Source: Gemmobacter aquarius (GTDB taxonomy: Bacteria; Pseudomonadota; Alphaproteobacteria; Rhodobacterales; Rhodobacteraceae). Taken from it: 64,000 nucleotides of DNA. Positions 7,805-19,207 of the stretch are shown piece after piece (position 1 is the first letter of the stretch; every line of letters begins with the position of its first letter). The stretch is taken from NCBI RefSeq assembly GCF_003060865.1, contig NZ_CP028918.1, positions 2,282,001-2,346,000 of the forward strand, in the 5' to 3' direction. A program made the translations under genes and the position numbers. The notes under the pieces were generated by a model. It saw only the letters and a list, made by a program, of their open reading frames with translations, did not search any database and was not told the DNA's origin.

Positions 7805-8674
7805 ATGCTTATCCCGACCAAGGCCTCGACCCGCCAAGGCATCTTGCTGATGCTTTTCGCGGTTCTGCTCTTCACCATGATGGACGCGCTGGCCAAGGGC
7901 CTTGTGCAACGCTACCCGACCGAACAGGTGGTCTGGGCACGCTTCACCGGCCAGTTGCTTCTGGTCATAGTCATCCTCAACCGCAACCTTCCCCCCGTGC
8001 TTCGCACCCGCCACCCGCGTCTGCACCTCTTGCGCTCGGCCACCCAGCTTGGGGCCACCGGATTCTTCTTCACCTCGCTCAACTACATCGGTCTGGCCGA
8101 GGCGACCGCGCTCACCGACATCAACCCTGTCCTCATCACACTCGGCGCCGCGCTCTTTCTGGGCGAGAAACTCGGCCCCCGTCGCATCGCAGGCGTTGTC
8201 GCCGCAATGATCGGCGCGATGATCGTGATCCGTCCCGGCATGGGCGTGTTTACCCCCGCGGCCCTGCTGCCGCTGTGCTGCGCCGTCTGCTACGCGACCA
8301 ACGCCATCATCACGCGCAAGGTCGGCTCAACCGAAACCGCATGGACCTCGATGCTTTATGCGGGTCTTTTCGGGACGCTCGTCACCAGCGCCCTGCTTCC
8401 CGGCGCATGGGTGCCGATCCCGCTGTCAGACTTTCCGATCTTCATCACCATAGGCTGCCTCGGCACCGCCGCCCAGCTTGCCCTGATCCGCAGCTTCTCG
8501 ATCGCCGAGGCTTCTTCAGTGGCCCCCTTCGGCTATGCGGGCATCGTGCTCGCAACCCTCTGGGGCATCTTGCTGTACGGGGAATACCCCGACCTGATGA
8601 CGGTCATCGGCGCCAGCATCATCGTCATCGCCGGCCTCTACGTCTGGCACCGCGAAACGCAAGCCAAGGGCTGA
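7805..8674 (+). CDS. DMT-family (EamA) transporter
   Basis: A 289-residue inner-membrane protein with ten predicted hydrophobic helices in two EamA-type halves, the usual size and layout of drug/metabolite transporters. Landmarks are FTMMDALAKGLVQRYPTEQVVWARF in the first helix pair (longest unbroken piece cited only as a landmark at residues 19-43) and the paired ALTDINPVLITLGAALFLGEK segment. Substrate cannot be told from sequence. The ATG at 7805 is chosen because the predicted cytoplasmic tail (MLIPTKASTRQG) then precedes helix 1. The gene ends 1 nt before the 3' end of the convergent DUF1223 gene. Confidence 0.85.
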   Translation: MLIPTKASTRQGILLMLFAVLLFTMMDALAKGLVQRYPTEQVVWARFTGQLLLVIVILNRNLPPVLRTRHPRLHLLRSATQLGATGFFFTSLNYIGLAEATALTDINPVLITLGAALFLGEKLGPRRIAGVVAAMIGAMIVIRPGMGVFTPAALLPLCCAVCYATNAIITRKVGSTETAWTSMLYAGLFGTLVTSALLPGAWVPIPLSDFPIFITIGCLGTAAQLALIRSFSIAEASSVAPFGYAGIVLATLWGILLYGEYPDLMTVIGASIIVIAGLYVWHRETQAKG

Positions 8675-8675
8675 C

Positions 8676-9422
8676 CTACTCGACCCGCGCCGCAGCCAGA
8701 ATCGTCGCAGGCCCGGCCTCTTGCACGATTACGACGACAGGCTCGTCGCCCGCCGCATCGGCCCGCATCTCGAAAGGCGCGGCTCCCGACCATTCGCCCA
8801 GCGTCCGCCACTCGGTGACGACGTTGTGATAGGTCATCACCCGCCCCGCGTTCTCTCCGCGCTCGATCGTCACTGTCTCGACCGGAATGTATCGCACAAG
8901 TTGCAGCGTCACTGCATCGCCAAGCGGCGGATCCGCCAGCGCGCGGATCACCACCTGCCCGCCCTCGCGCACCAGATCCAGCTTGACCACCGGCACCGCC
9001 GACAAATGCCGCCCGATCGACCGCACCACCTCGTCCGGCGCGTTGCCCTCGACCCGCTCGACCCCGCCGACAATCATCTGCGGCGTATAGACCATGCGGC
9101 TATGCCCTGCGCGGGCATAGGCCTTTTGCCGTTCGGTGAATCCGGCCTGCGCGAAACTGTCTTCCCAGCCGATGTAATCCCAGTAATCCACATGCAGCGA
9201 AAGCGCGATCACATGTTCGGCCTGCGCCAACTCGCCCATGAATTCGTCCGCAGGCGGGCAGGAAGAACACCCCTGCGACGTGTATAGCTCGACCACGACC
9301 GCAGGCTTGCCATCATCGGCCCGCACCGCATCGGCCAGCATCGCCGCGCCGACAAGCCCGGTCAGCAGCCCGACCCTGCCCTTCGACAAGGCAGCCGAAA
9401 CCGCGCCGACGATTTGTCGCAT
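8676..9422 (-). CDS. DUF1223 thioredoxin-like exported protein
   Basis: The segment VVELYTSQGCSSCPPADEFM, followed by HVDYWDYIGWEDSFA and RMVYTPQMIVGG, is characteristic of DUF1223, a thioredoxin-like family. The CSSCPP motif sits where the thioredoxin CxxC would be. The start at 9422 gives about 248 residues, with a hydrophobic segment at about 18-32 (GLLTGLVGAAMLADA) that can act as a signal peptide, so the protein is probably periplasmic. The open frame extends further upstream, but those residues are Cys/Trp-rich and lie in the acnA promoter region. Convergent with the DMT transporter, divergent from acnA. Confidence 0.85.
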   Translation of the reverse strand: MRQIVGAVSAALSKGRVGLLTGLVGAAMLADAVRADDGKPAVVVELYTSQGCSSCPPADEFMGELAQAEHVIALSLHVDYWDYIGWEDSFAQAGFTERQKAYARAGHSRMVYTPQMIVGGVERVEGNAPDEVVRSIGRHLSAVPVVKLDLVREGGQVVIRALADPPLGDAVTLQLVRYIPVETVTIERGENAGRVMTYHNVVTEWRTLGEWSGAAPFEMRADAAGDEPVVVIVQEAGPATILAAARVE

Positions 9423-9562
9423 CTGTGCCAAACGCTTCCCCACTTCGCGCAAAACTTCACCCCAACTGCTACAGAACGCCCATCCACACCGCCAATCAAG
9501 GTTTTGCGAGTATCGGCAACAAAGCCGGACCAAGCCCACCGCCAGAAAGGGGCTTTATTTTC

Positions 9563-9582
9563 GGCATACAATTGCATACAAA
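9563..9582 (+). promoter_or_regulatory. 10-bp direct repeat upstream of acnA
   Basis: GGCATACAAT followed at once by TGCATACAAA, about 100 nt before the acnA start, in the divergent region shared with the DUF1223 gene. One-turn spacing of two near-identical half sites is typical of a regulator operator. The cognate protein is not identifiable here. Confidence 0.35.
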
Positions 9583-9681
9583 GCGCACGACTCCCTTGCC
9601 AGACTGACAAAAGACCGGCAAAGGGGCATGAAATCGGCCCGCAACGGCCCGCGCAAATGAACCCACCGTCAGGAGGCCCCC

Positions 9682-12369
<2,688 letters not shown>

Positions 12370-12393
12370 TCCGGAAACCCATTGTTTCCAAAG

Positions 12394-12421
12394 AAAAGGC
12401 CCGCATCAGCGGGCCTTTTTG
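12394..12421 (+). terminator. Rho-independent terminator of acnA
   Basis: AAAAGGCCCGC / GCGGGCCTTTTT stem with an ATCA loop and T run, 24 nt after the acnA stop. Confidence 0.9.
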
Positions 12422-12592
12422 TTATGATGGCGCGATAGACAAACGGTCCGTTTCAGCCCCGCCGGGATTTTTTGAATGCCCAAGCCAGTCAGCAAGCCTT
12501 CTGCCGCCCCCACAGCACCCTTACCCGCCCTTCCTTGGGGCGAGGGGTTCTTGGCCCTGACTCTACTTTTTCTTGTGCTGGCAGCGCTCTGA

Positions 12593-13138
12593 TCAGCCCG
12601 CAGCTTCAGCCGCCAGCGCCTTTTCCAGTTCCGGCACGAAGCGCTGCTCGTAATCCGACCCGACAAGCGGGCCGACAAAACGGAACGCCACAGTCCCGTC
12701 CCCGTTGATGATGAACGTTTCCGGCGGCGCGGTGACACCCCAATCCACCACCGTCACGCCCTTGGGGTCAAAGCCCACGCCCAGAAACGGGTTGCCCTCC
12801 TCGGCCAGATAGGCCGCCGCCTTCTCGGCATCGTCGCGCATGTTGATGCCCGCAACCCGCACCCCGTCCGCCGCCATCTGCTTCAGCACCGGATGCTCGG
12901 CCCGGCAGGGTGGGCACCAGCTTGCCCAGAAATTCACCACCGTCACACGGCCCGTCCGCAGATCGGCATCGGTCAGCAGCGTGACCCCCTCAAGCCCCGC
13001 GGCAGGCACCGCAGGCGCCTCGCGCCCGATAAAGGTCGACGGCAACTCGTTGGGGTTGTCCCGATACATGCCCGCATAAAACACCCCCCCCAGCGCCACG
13101 AACAGCACCGGCGGCAGTACCATCAGCCATCTAGCCAT
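12593..13138 (-). CDS. ccmG: Cytochrome c biogenesis thiol-disulfide protein CcmG/DsbE
   Basis: A membrane-anchored periplasmic thioredoxin that reduces the apocytochrome c CxxCH cysteines or CcmH before haem attachment. 181 residues. There is an N-terminal anchor helix (WLMVLPPVLFVALGGVFYAG), then a thioredoxin fold with the active site NFWASWCPPCRAEHP, and the GVTAPPETFIINGDG segment with the cis-proline region typical of CcmG. It is last in the ccmABCDG series and its ATG overlaps the ccmD stop by 8 nt (ATGGCTAG), suggesting translational coupling. Confidence 0.95.
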   Translation of the reverse strand: MARWLMVLPPVLFVALGGVFYAGMYRDNPNELPSTFIGREAPAVPAAGLEGVTLLTDADLRTGRVTVVNFWASWCPPCRAEHPVLKQMAADGVRVAGINMRDDAEKAAAYLAEEGNPFLGVGFDPKGVTVVDWGVTAPPETFIINGDGTVAFRFVGPLVGSDYEQRFVPELEKALAAEAAG

Positions 13139-13292
13139 TGTCTTTCCCCTGCCGCGCCTCGACCTCGGCCAAGGCCCGCTTCACACGCCCGCCCTGCCAG
13201 ACCGACAGCGCCACGACCGCCGCCAGCAAGACCAGCGTGGCCCCGTATGACGCCAGCACCGCAAAGGCATATTTCCCCAACTCCGGCATCAT
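13131..13292 (-). CDS. ccmD: Haem exporter protein CcmD
   Basis: A 53-residue protein with one central membrane helix (YAFAVLASYGATLVLLAAVV) followed by a basic tail (QGGRVKRALAEVEARQG), the CcmD pattern. CcmD is a small membrane subunit that helps release haem-loaded CcmE from the CcmABC complex. It overlaps ccmC at the start (ATGATG against the ccmC TGA) and ccmG at the end, so its place in the cluster is unambiguous even though it is short. Confidence 0.9.
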   Translation of the reverse strand: MMPELGKYAFAVLASYGATLVLLAAVVALSVWQGGRVKRALAEVEARQGKDNG

Positions 13293-14017
13293 GCCATCCG
13301 CTCCCGCGCCATCAGCGCCATCAGCCGCCGCGTCCGTATTTCCGTCCGCGTCCGCACCAGCACCAGCGCCAGAAACAACAGCACAAAGCCCGCGATACAG
13401 ACCAGCAGCGGCACCCAGAACACATCCGCCACGTTCTCTTCCTTGTCGAGGCTTAGCGACGCCCCCTGATGCAGCCCCTGATTCCAGAACAGCACCGCAT
13501 AACGGCTCAATCCCGCAAAGACCGACCCCACCAGACAGAGCACCGCCGTCAGGTCAGCCGCCGTGTCCGGGTCCTCGATCGCCTGCCACAGCGCGATATA
13601 GCCCAGATAGAACAGCGTCAGGATCAGGAAACTCGTCAGCCGCGGGTCCCAGGCCCACCACGTCCCCCACATCGGCTGGCCCCACAGCGCGCCCGTCACC
13701 AGCGCGATCACGGTAAAGGTCAATCCCACCGGCGCCGCCGCCTTTGCCGCAAGTGCGCTCACATGGTGCCGCCTGACCAGCCAGATCAGGCTCGTGACCA
13801 GCATCATCGCCCAGGCATTGATCGCCATCATCGCACTCGGCACATGCAGATAGATGATCTTCACGGTCGATCCCTGCCGGAAATCATCCGGCGTCAGGAA
13901 AAACCCCCAGACCAGCCCCGTCACCAGACATAGACCCGACAGCGCAGCCACCCAAGGCAGCACGATGCCCGAGGTCTGCATGAACTTCTTCGGATTGGCA
14001 TATTCCCAGATCGACAT
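13289..14017 (-). CDS. ccmC: Haem exporter protein CcmC
   Basis: An integral membrane protein that presents haem and attaches it to CcmE in the periplasm. About 242 residues with six membrane helices. The tryptophan-rich haem-handling motif WGTWWAWDPRLTS is present, and conserved histidines occur in the LHVPSAM and NQGLHQGAS periplasmic loops. The ATG at 14017 (MSIWEYANPKKF) is chosen over upstream in-frame codons because GGAGA precedes it. The stop overlaps ccmD; ccmB ends 54 nt upstream. Confidence 0.95.
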   Translation of the reverse strand: MSIWEYANPKKFMQTSGIVLPWVAALSGLCLVTGLVWGFFLTPDDFRQGSTVKIIYLHVPSAMMAINAWAMMLVTSLIWLVRRHHVSALAAKAAAPVGLTFTVIALVTGALWGQPMWGTWWAWDPRLTSFLILTLFYLGYIALWQAIEDPDTAADLTAVLCLVGSVFAGLSRYAVLFWNQGLHQGASLSLDKEENVADVFWVPLLVCIAGFVLLFLALVLVRTRTEIRTRRLMALMARERMA

Positions 14018-14071
14018 GGTTCTCCGCTTACCCCCCAACCGCCCGCGCCGCAACGCGGCCCCCCGCCGCAC

Positions 14072-14728
14072 TCACCGCAAATTGACCCGCAGCGCCGCAG
14101 CACTGGCAAAGGGCAACAGCGCCGCCGCCCCCAGCGTGATCCCAGCCAGCAGCAACACCGGCGTGCCCACAGCCAGCCCCGCCGCCCCGCGCTTGACCAC
14201 CTCGGCCCCGAAAATCAGCGTCGGCACGTAGAGCGGCAACACCAGCAGCGACAACAAAAGCCCGCCGCGCTTCACCCCCACCACCAAAGCCGCGCCAAAG
14301 GCGCCGATGACAGACAGCGCCGGCGTGCCAAGCGCCAGCGAAACCACCAGCCAGCCATAGCCCGCAACGGGCAGGTTCAACAGCACCCCAAGCACAGGCG
14401 CGACCACGACCAACGGCACCCCCGTCACCAGCCAATGCGCCAGCGACTTCACCGCCACGACACCTTCCAGCGGCATCGGTGATGTCGCCAGCAGATCCAG
14501 TGATCCATCCTCGAAATCCAGCGCGAATATCCGGTCGAGCGACAACAGGCAGGCCAAGAGCGCCCCCACCCACAGGATCCCCGGCGCGATCCGTGCCAGC
14601 ACCCCGCCCTCCGGCCCCACACCCAAAGGCACCAGCACCGCCACCAGCAGAAAGAATGCCAGCCCAAGGCCAAAGCCCCCGCCCGCCCGCACCGCCAACC
14701 GCAGATCCCGCATCAAAAGCGCGAACAC
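14072..14728 (-). CDS. ccmB: Haem exporter protein CcmB
   Basis: The membrane subunit of the CcmAB ATPase needed for holo-CcmE release. Six helices; MRDLRLAVRAGGGFGLGL near the start and DFEDGSLDLLATSP in the first cytoplasmic loop are characteristic. No ATG gives full length: the choice is GTG at 14728 (giving MFALLMRDLRLAV, like homologues) or ATG at 14713; a TTG at 14755 adds unrelated residues. The GTG is preceded by a G-rich run that could serve as ribosome binding site. Unlike the rest of the cluster, it is separated from ccmA by 165 nt holding repeated elements. Confidence 0.92.
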   Translation of the reverse strand: MFALLMRDLRLAVRAGGGFGLGLAFFLLVAVLVPLGVGPEGGVLARIAPGILWVGALLACLLSLDRIFALDFEDGSLDLLATSPMPLEGVVAVKSLAHWLVTGVPLVVVAPVLGVLLNLPVAGYGWLVVSLALGTPALSVIGAFGAALVVGVKRGGLLLSLLVLPLYVPTLIFGAEVVKRGAAGLAVGTPVLLLAGITLGAAALLPFASAAALRVNLR

Positions 14729-14751
14729 GACCCACCCCCGTTCACGCTGGT

Positions 14752-14792
14752 GCAAATATCCTCGGGGGAGGCGCCGTCAGGCGACGGGGGGC
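14752..14792 (-). repeat. Composite intergenic element, copy 2
   Basis: On the minus strand it starts GCCCCCCGTCGC, has a short palindrome, and ends TCCCCCGAGGATATTTGC, matching copy 1 (4859-4903) at both ends. It lies just upstream of ccmB, inside the ccm cluster. Confidence 0.7.
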
Positions 14793-14846
14793 AGACAGCC
14801 CTCCTGCCACGCCAACAACCGGCGCGCCCGTCACAAGACCGGCGCT

Positions 14847-14869
14847 TCCCTCTCCCCGTGGGCGAGGGA
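14847..14869. repeat. REP-like imperfect palindrome between ccmA and ccmB
   Basis: TCCCTCTCC / GGCGAGGGA with a short central loop. A related GGGGCGAGGGG end occurs near 12536-12546 after acnA, suggesting a small dispersed intergenic repeat. Confidence 0.35.
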
Positions 14870-14893
14870 CGGGGTGGGGGGCCACGCACAGCC

Positions 14894-15514
14894 TCATCCG
14901 AAAGCCTCGTCGAACGCGCCTGCCCGCGCAGGGGCAACCGCACGAAAGGCCCCCACGTCCAGCACCCCCGCCTCGCCAAGCCCGAGGTCGACATGCGTCG
15001 CAATCAGCGCCGCCCCGCCCGCCGACAGATGCCCGCGCACCACGCCCGCGAACAGCGCGACCGAGGCGACATCCAGCGACACCGTCGGTTCGTCCAGCAG
15101 CCAGACGGGACGCCCCGCCACCAAAAGCCGCGCCAGCCCCAGCCGCCGCTTCTGCCCCGCCGACAGATGCGCCGCCTGCCGGTCGCGCAAACCCGTCAGG
15201 TCCATCGCCACCAGTGCAGCCTCGATCCCGCTCGTTCCATGCACCGCAGCCCAGAACCGCAAATTCTCCGCAACGGTCAGAACCGATTTGATCCCGTCCG
15301 CATGGGCGCCATAAGCCAGCGCCTCGGGGGCCACCGATACCTCGCCCGCCAACGCAGGCTGCAATCCGGCCAGCGTCCGCAACAGCGTGGTCTTGCCCGC
15401 ACCATTCGGCCCGCGCAAGATCAGCGCCTGCCCTGCCGCAAGATCGAAACCGATCCCCTCCAGCACCGTGACCCCGCCCCGCGCGACCGCCAGACCCCGC
15501 ACCGACAGGATCAT
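14894..15514 (-). CDS. ccmA: Haem exporter ATP-binding protein CcmA
   Basis: The ABC ATPase of the CcmABCD complex in cytochrome c maturation. 206 residues, the short CcmA length. Walker A is [12 protein letters not shown], the signature is [15 protein letters not shown] and Walker B is [12 protein letters not shown]. The ATG at 15514 is chosen over an in-frame TTG at 15520. Its ribosome binding site AAGGAA lies within the 3' arm of a perfect 10-bp hairpin (15518-15539), which could limit translation. Confidence 0.95.
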   Translation of the reverse strand: MILSVRGLAVARGGVTVLEGIGFDLAAGQALILRGPNGAGKTTLLRTLAGLQPALAGEVSVAPEALAYGAHADGIKSVLTVAENLRFWAAVHGTSGIEAALVAMDLTGLRDRQAAHLSAGQKRRLGLARLLVAGRPVWLLDEPTVSLDVASVALFAGVVRGHLSAGGAALIATHVDLGLGEAGVLDVGAFRAVAPARAGAFDEAFG

Positions 15515-15517
15515 GCC

Positions 15518-15539
15518 CAAATTCCTTCCAAGGAATTTG
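15518..15539 (-). promoter_or_regulatory. Hairpin enclosing the ccmA ribosome binding site
   Basis: On the minus strand a perfect 10-bp stem CAAATTCCTT / AAGGAATTTG with loop GG ends 3 nt before the ccmA ATG. The Shine-Dalgarno AAGGAA is fully paired in the stem. Confidence 0.6.
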
Positions 15540-15572
15540 CAATTTCATCCGAACGGATTTGCGCGCGCGCCG

Positions 15573-15935
15573 TCACACCGCATCCACAGGCAACAGCGCC
15601 GCCGCAACCCGCCGACCCTCGCCCAAGAGCACGTTATAGGTCCGGCAGGCCGCGGGTGACGCCATCGCCTCGACCCCGATCCCGCCCGCCTCAAGCGCGT
15701 CGACGAAAGCCCGTGGCGCATGGGCGATCTGCCCGCCGGTGCCCAGTAGCAGCACGTCGATCCGTCCGGCAAGGGTCAGGACCGTCACCGTATCCTCCAG
15801 CCCGCCCCATAACCCCGCATCCCAGGGCGTGATCAGGCAAGCCCCGCGCAGCACATGCCCCCCCACGCGGAAAAAGCCGGGACCATATCCCTCGACAGGC
15901 TGCGCCGTGCCGTAACTGATTTCGGTCAGCCGCAA
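15573..15935 (-). CDS. Mth938-like (NDUFAF3/DUF498) domain protein
   Basis: 120 residues with the Mth938-like fold signature: FRVGGHVLRGACLITPW near the start, then DVLLLGTGGQIAHAP and the MASPAACRTYNVLLGEGRRVAAAL tail. Human NDUFAF3, in the same superfamily, is a complex I assembly factor; the bacterial role is not established. In Rhodobacterales it commonly sits between secF and ccmA, as here, and is probably co-transcribed with both (15 nt from secF, 58 nt before ccmA). Confidence 0.88.
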   Translation of the reverse strand: MRLTEISYGTAQPVEGYGPGFFRVGGHVLRGACLITPWDAGLWGGLEDTVTVLTLAGRIDVLLLGTGGQIAHAPRAFVDALEAGGIGVEAMASPAACRTYNVLLGEGRRVAAALLPVDAV

Positions 15936-15950
15936 GACAGCCCCTCCCGA

Positions 15951-16928
15951 TCAGGCATCCACATTGGCGAATTCGTCCGGCGTGCCGGTCTTCTTGGCCT
16001 TCTCGCTCCGGTCCAGCCCGATCATCAACACGATGTTCTTTGCCACATAGACCGACGAATAGGTGCCGAACAGAACGCCGATAAAGATCGCCAGCGAAAA
16101 GCCCCGCAGCACGTCGCCGCCAAAGACCAGCATCGCGCCGACCGCGATCAGCGTGGTGACAGAGGTCATCAACGTCCGCGCCAGCGTCTCGTTCACCGAA
16201 AGGTTCATCACGTCGCGCAGCGGCATCTGCTTGTACTTCTGCAAGTTTTCGCGCAACCGGTCGAACACCACGACCGTGTCGTTGATCGAATACCCCAGAA
16301 TGGTCAGCAAGGCGGCCACGATGGTCAGGTCGAACTTGATCTGGAACAGAGCGAAGATCCCGATGGTGATCAGCACGTCATGCAGCAGCGCCAGAACCGC
16401 GCCAACGCCGAACTGCCATTCGAAGCGCAGCCACATGTACCCCATGATGAACAGGCTCGTGACAACCAGCGACAGCACCGATGTATAGACCAACTCGCCC
16501 GAAACCTTCGGCCCCACCGTCTCGACACTCGGGAACTTCATGTCAGGGTCGATCTTGGCGCGCAGCACGTCTTCCACCTGCGCCAGTTGCTCGGGCGTGA
16601 TCGCTTGGGTCGCATCCTCGGCCGCCAGACGTATCATCGTCACATGCTGGTCATCGGTGAAATTCGGGTCGAACACCTCGGTGATCGACACATCTCCCAG
16701 CGCCAGCCCTTCCAGTGCGACCCGGTATTCGCCCACATCCACGGCCACGGTCGATTCCGTCCGCAGCGTGGTGCCGCCCTTGAAGTCGATGCCGAAGTTC
16801 AGCCCCATCACCGCCCACAGCACAACCGCCATGGCCGACAAAAACAGCGACCCGCCAAAGGTGATCCACTGCCAGCGGAAAAAATCCCAGTTGGTATTGT
16901 CTGGTGCAAGCTTGAAGCGCCATGCCAT
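15951..16928 (-). CDS. secF: Protein translocase subunit SecF
   Basis: With SecD it uses the proton gradient to help pull exported proteins through SecYEG. 325 residues with six helices. The typical first periplasmic entry GLNFGIDFKGGTTL is present, as are LTIVAALLTILGYSINDTVVVFDR and the TLARTLMTSVTTLIAVGAM block of the RND-like core. It starts 12 nt after secD and is followed at 15 nt by the Mth938-like gene, so they form one transcription unit from yajC. Confidence 0.97.
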   Translation of the reverse strand: MAWRFKLAPDNTNWDFFRWQWITFGGSLFLSAMAVVLWAVMGLNFGIDFKGGTTLRTESTVAVDVGEYRVALEGLALGDVSITEVFDPNFTDDQHVTMIRLAAEDATQAITPEQLAQVEDVLRAKIDPDMKFPSVETVGPKVSGELVYTSVLSLVVTSLFIMGYMWLRFEWQFGVGAVLALLHDVLITIGIFALFQIKFDLTIVAALLTILGYSINDTVVVFDRLRENLQKYKQMPLRDVMNLSVNETLARTLMTSVTTLIAVGAMLVFGGDVLRGFSLAIFIGVLFGTYSSVYVAKNIVLMIGLDRSEKAKKTGTPDEFANVDA

Positions 16929-16940
16929 GATGAATTCTCC

Positions 16941-18608
16941 TTACACGACCAGCGTTTTCGGCTTGCGCCAGTTATACCACCAGGTGACGATCAGCTTTGT
17001 GACATTGGTGGCCGTAAAGACCGAGGTGACGATCCCGATGGCCAGCGTCACCGCAAAGCCCCGCACCGGACCGGCCCCCAGGAAGAACAGCACGCCCGCC
17101 GTGATCAGCGTCGTGACGTTGGCGTCGATGATTGCAGATAGCGCCCGCTCGAAGCCCAGCTCGATAGCCCGCGCCGCACTTTTCGCACCCGCCCGCAATT
17201 CGTCGCGGATGCGTTCATAGATCAGCACGTTGGCATCCACCGCCATGCCGATGGTCAGAACCAGACCGGCGATGCCGGGCAGCGTCAGCGTGGCCCCGAT
17301 AATCGACATCACGCCAAAGATCAGCGCCATGTTGAACGCCAGCGCCACCACCGCGATCACGCCGAACAAACCGTATGCAGCGATCATCAGCAGACTCACC
17401 GCCCCCGCCGCCACCAGCGTGGCGACCCGTCCCGCATCGATCGAATCCTGCCCAAGTTCCGGCCCGATGGTCCGCTCCTCAAGGAAGGTCATCGTCGCAG
17501 GCAGCGCCCCCGCCGACAGCAGAACCGCAAGCCGGTTCGCCTCTTCCACGGTGAAGTTGCCCGTGATGATCCCCGACCCGCCCGCGATATGCGACTGGAT
17601 GACAGGCGCCGAAATCACCTTTCCGTCCAGCACGATCGCAAACGGCGATCCGATATTCTCGGCCGTGTAATCGCCAAAGCGCCGTGCGCCCGACACATCG
17701 AACTTGAACGCCACCGCAGGCCGCCCGTTCTGGTCGAAATCGCCCTTGGCATTGGTCAGGTCCTCGCCCGAAACCACGGGCGCTTCCTCGACCACATACC
17801 ACACATCCTTTTCATCCAGCGACGGCAGCGACAGGTTACCCGCGCCGGGGTTCTTGTCCTCCGACGTGCCCCGCCGCACCACGGGGTTGAAGGTCAGCTT
17901 CGCGGTCGTCCCGATCAGTTGTTTCAATTCCGTGGCCGACCCGATCCCCGGCACCTGGATCAGGATACGGTCCGCCCCCTGCCGCTGGATCGTCGGCTCG
18001 CGCGTTCCCGCCTGGTCAACCCGCGTGCGGATGATTTCCAGCGATTGCTGCAAGGTGCGCTGGTCCGTCGCGGCCCGTTCGGCCTCTGACAGGGTGACGA
18101 TCAGCGTGGCACCCTCGGCGGTCACGTCCAGATCGCTCGACCCCGCCCCCGTCAGCGTCGTCACCGGCGAAGCCAGCGCCTTGACCGCATCGACAGCCGC
18201 AGCCATCCCTTCGGGTTTGCTGATTTCCACCCGCAGCGTGCCGGGCTCCGAAGGCTGGCGGCGGATGCTGCCCACCGCGTCGCGCTGGTCGCGCAGCGCA
18301 TCGCGCACCTCGGGCCAAAGCCCGTCCAACCGCGTCTTGTAGACGTCGGCGACCTGCACCTCTGCCAGCAGATGCGCCCCGCCCCGCAGGTCGAGCCCCA
18401 GATTGACCAGCCCGCTTGGCATCCACGACGGCCATTCGTCCATCGCCGCCTGCTGCTCGGTCGTGACGAACCCCGCCTTCTCTGCGGCATCGGCCGCATC
18501 GTTCCGCGCCTCGACCCGCCCGTAGAACAGGTTCGGAATCGCAAACAGGATGCCAAGGGCGACGACCGCCCAGATGAGGATCTTTTTCCAAAGCGGCGTA
18601 TACAGCAT
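16941..18608 (-). CDS. secD: Protein translocase subunit SecD
   Basis: Partner of SecF in the SecDF-YajC complex. 555 residues. Helix 1 (ILIWAVVALGILFAIPNLF) is followed by GLDLRGGAHLL, the large periplasmic domain with DRILIQVPGI, and the C-terminal membrane core with GLVLTIGMAVDANVLIYERI. The ATG at 18608 (MLYTPLWKK) matches the usual SecD beginning and has GGAAAG upstream. It lies 48 nt after yajC. Confidence 0.97.
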   Translation of the reverse strand: MLYTPLWKKILIWAVVALGILFAIPNLFYGRVEARNDAADAAEKAGFVTTEQQAAMDEWPSWMPSGLVNLGLDLRGGAHLLAEVQVADVYKTRLDGLWPEVRDALRDQRDAVGSIRRQPSEPGTLRVEISKPEGMAAAVDAVKALASPVTTLTGAGSSDLDVTAEGATLIVTLSEAERAATDQRTLQQSLEIIRTRVDQAGTREPTIQRQGADRILIQVPGIGSATELKQLIGTTAKLTFNPVVRRGTSEDKNPGAGNLSLPSLDEKDVWYVVEEAPVVSGEDLTNAKGDFDQNGRPAVAFKFDVSGARRFGDYTAENIGSPFAIVLDGKVISAPVIQSHIAGGSGIITGNFTVEEANRLAVLLSAGALPATMTFLEERTIGPELGQDSIDAGRVATLVAAGAVSLLMIAAYGLFGVIAVVALAFNMALIFGVMSIIGATLTLPGIAGLVLTIGMAVDANVLIYERIRDELRAGAKSAARAIELGFERALSAIIDANVTTLITAGVLFFLGAGPVRGFAVTLAIGIVTSVFTATNVTKLIVTWWYNWRKPKTLVV

Positions 18609-18656
18609 GACGTCTTTCCAGCCAGCAGGACGGGTCAAAGACCCAAGGTCAACGGA

Positions 18657-18986
18657 TCAGGCCGCAGCCGGTTCGGTCTTGTTCATCACCTGCGTGATGG
18701 TCTGGCGCACGACCTTAACCTTGACACCCTCGGCGATCTCGACCTCGACGATCCCGTCCTCGCCGACCTTCACGACCTTGCCGACGATCCCGCCAGCCGT
18801 CACCACCTGATCGCCACGGCGCAGCGCCTCGACCATCGCGCGATGCTCTTTCACCTTTTTCTGCTGCGGACGGATCAGCAGGAAATACATGATCGCAAAG
18901 ATCAGGACCAAGGGCACGAAGGATGCAAAAGCCGAACCTGCTCCGGCAGCACCGGTGGCTTGGGCAAAGGCGGGGGTAGCGAACAT
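18657..18986 (-). CDS. yajC: Preprotein translocase subunit YajC
   Basis: A small single-helix membrane protein of the SecDF complex. 109 residues: one helix (FVPLVLIFAIMYFLLIRPQQ), then KKVKEHRAMVEALRRGDQVVTAGGIVGKV, the YajC signature (residues about 43-70). First gene of the yajC-secD-secF-ccm series; its promoter should lie in 18987-19207, where I see no clear consensus boxes. Confidence 0.97.
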   Translation of the reverse strand: MFATPAFAQATGAAGAGSAFASFVPLVLIFAIMYFLLIRPQQKKVKEHRAMVEALRRGDQVVTAGGIVGKVVKVGEDGIVEVEIAEGVKVKVVRQTITQVMNKTEPAAA

Positions 18987-19207
18987 GGATCGTCCTCACT
19001 GTCATCTGGCGACGGAAACCCGCCGCGAATTGGCGCGCACCCTAGTGGCGGGCGCATGGGAAGGCAAGGCACGCCACCGCAAAGGCGGCAGACCCGACCA
19101 CGCGCCGATATATGAAGCCCGCCACGCTTTACCAGCCTTCGCCACCGCGAAACGCGCGGTGGCGGTGACGCAAGTTTGATCGGCAGGAAACCGACTGCGG
19201 CGAAAGC

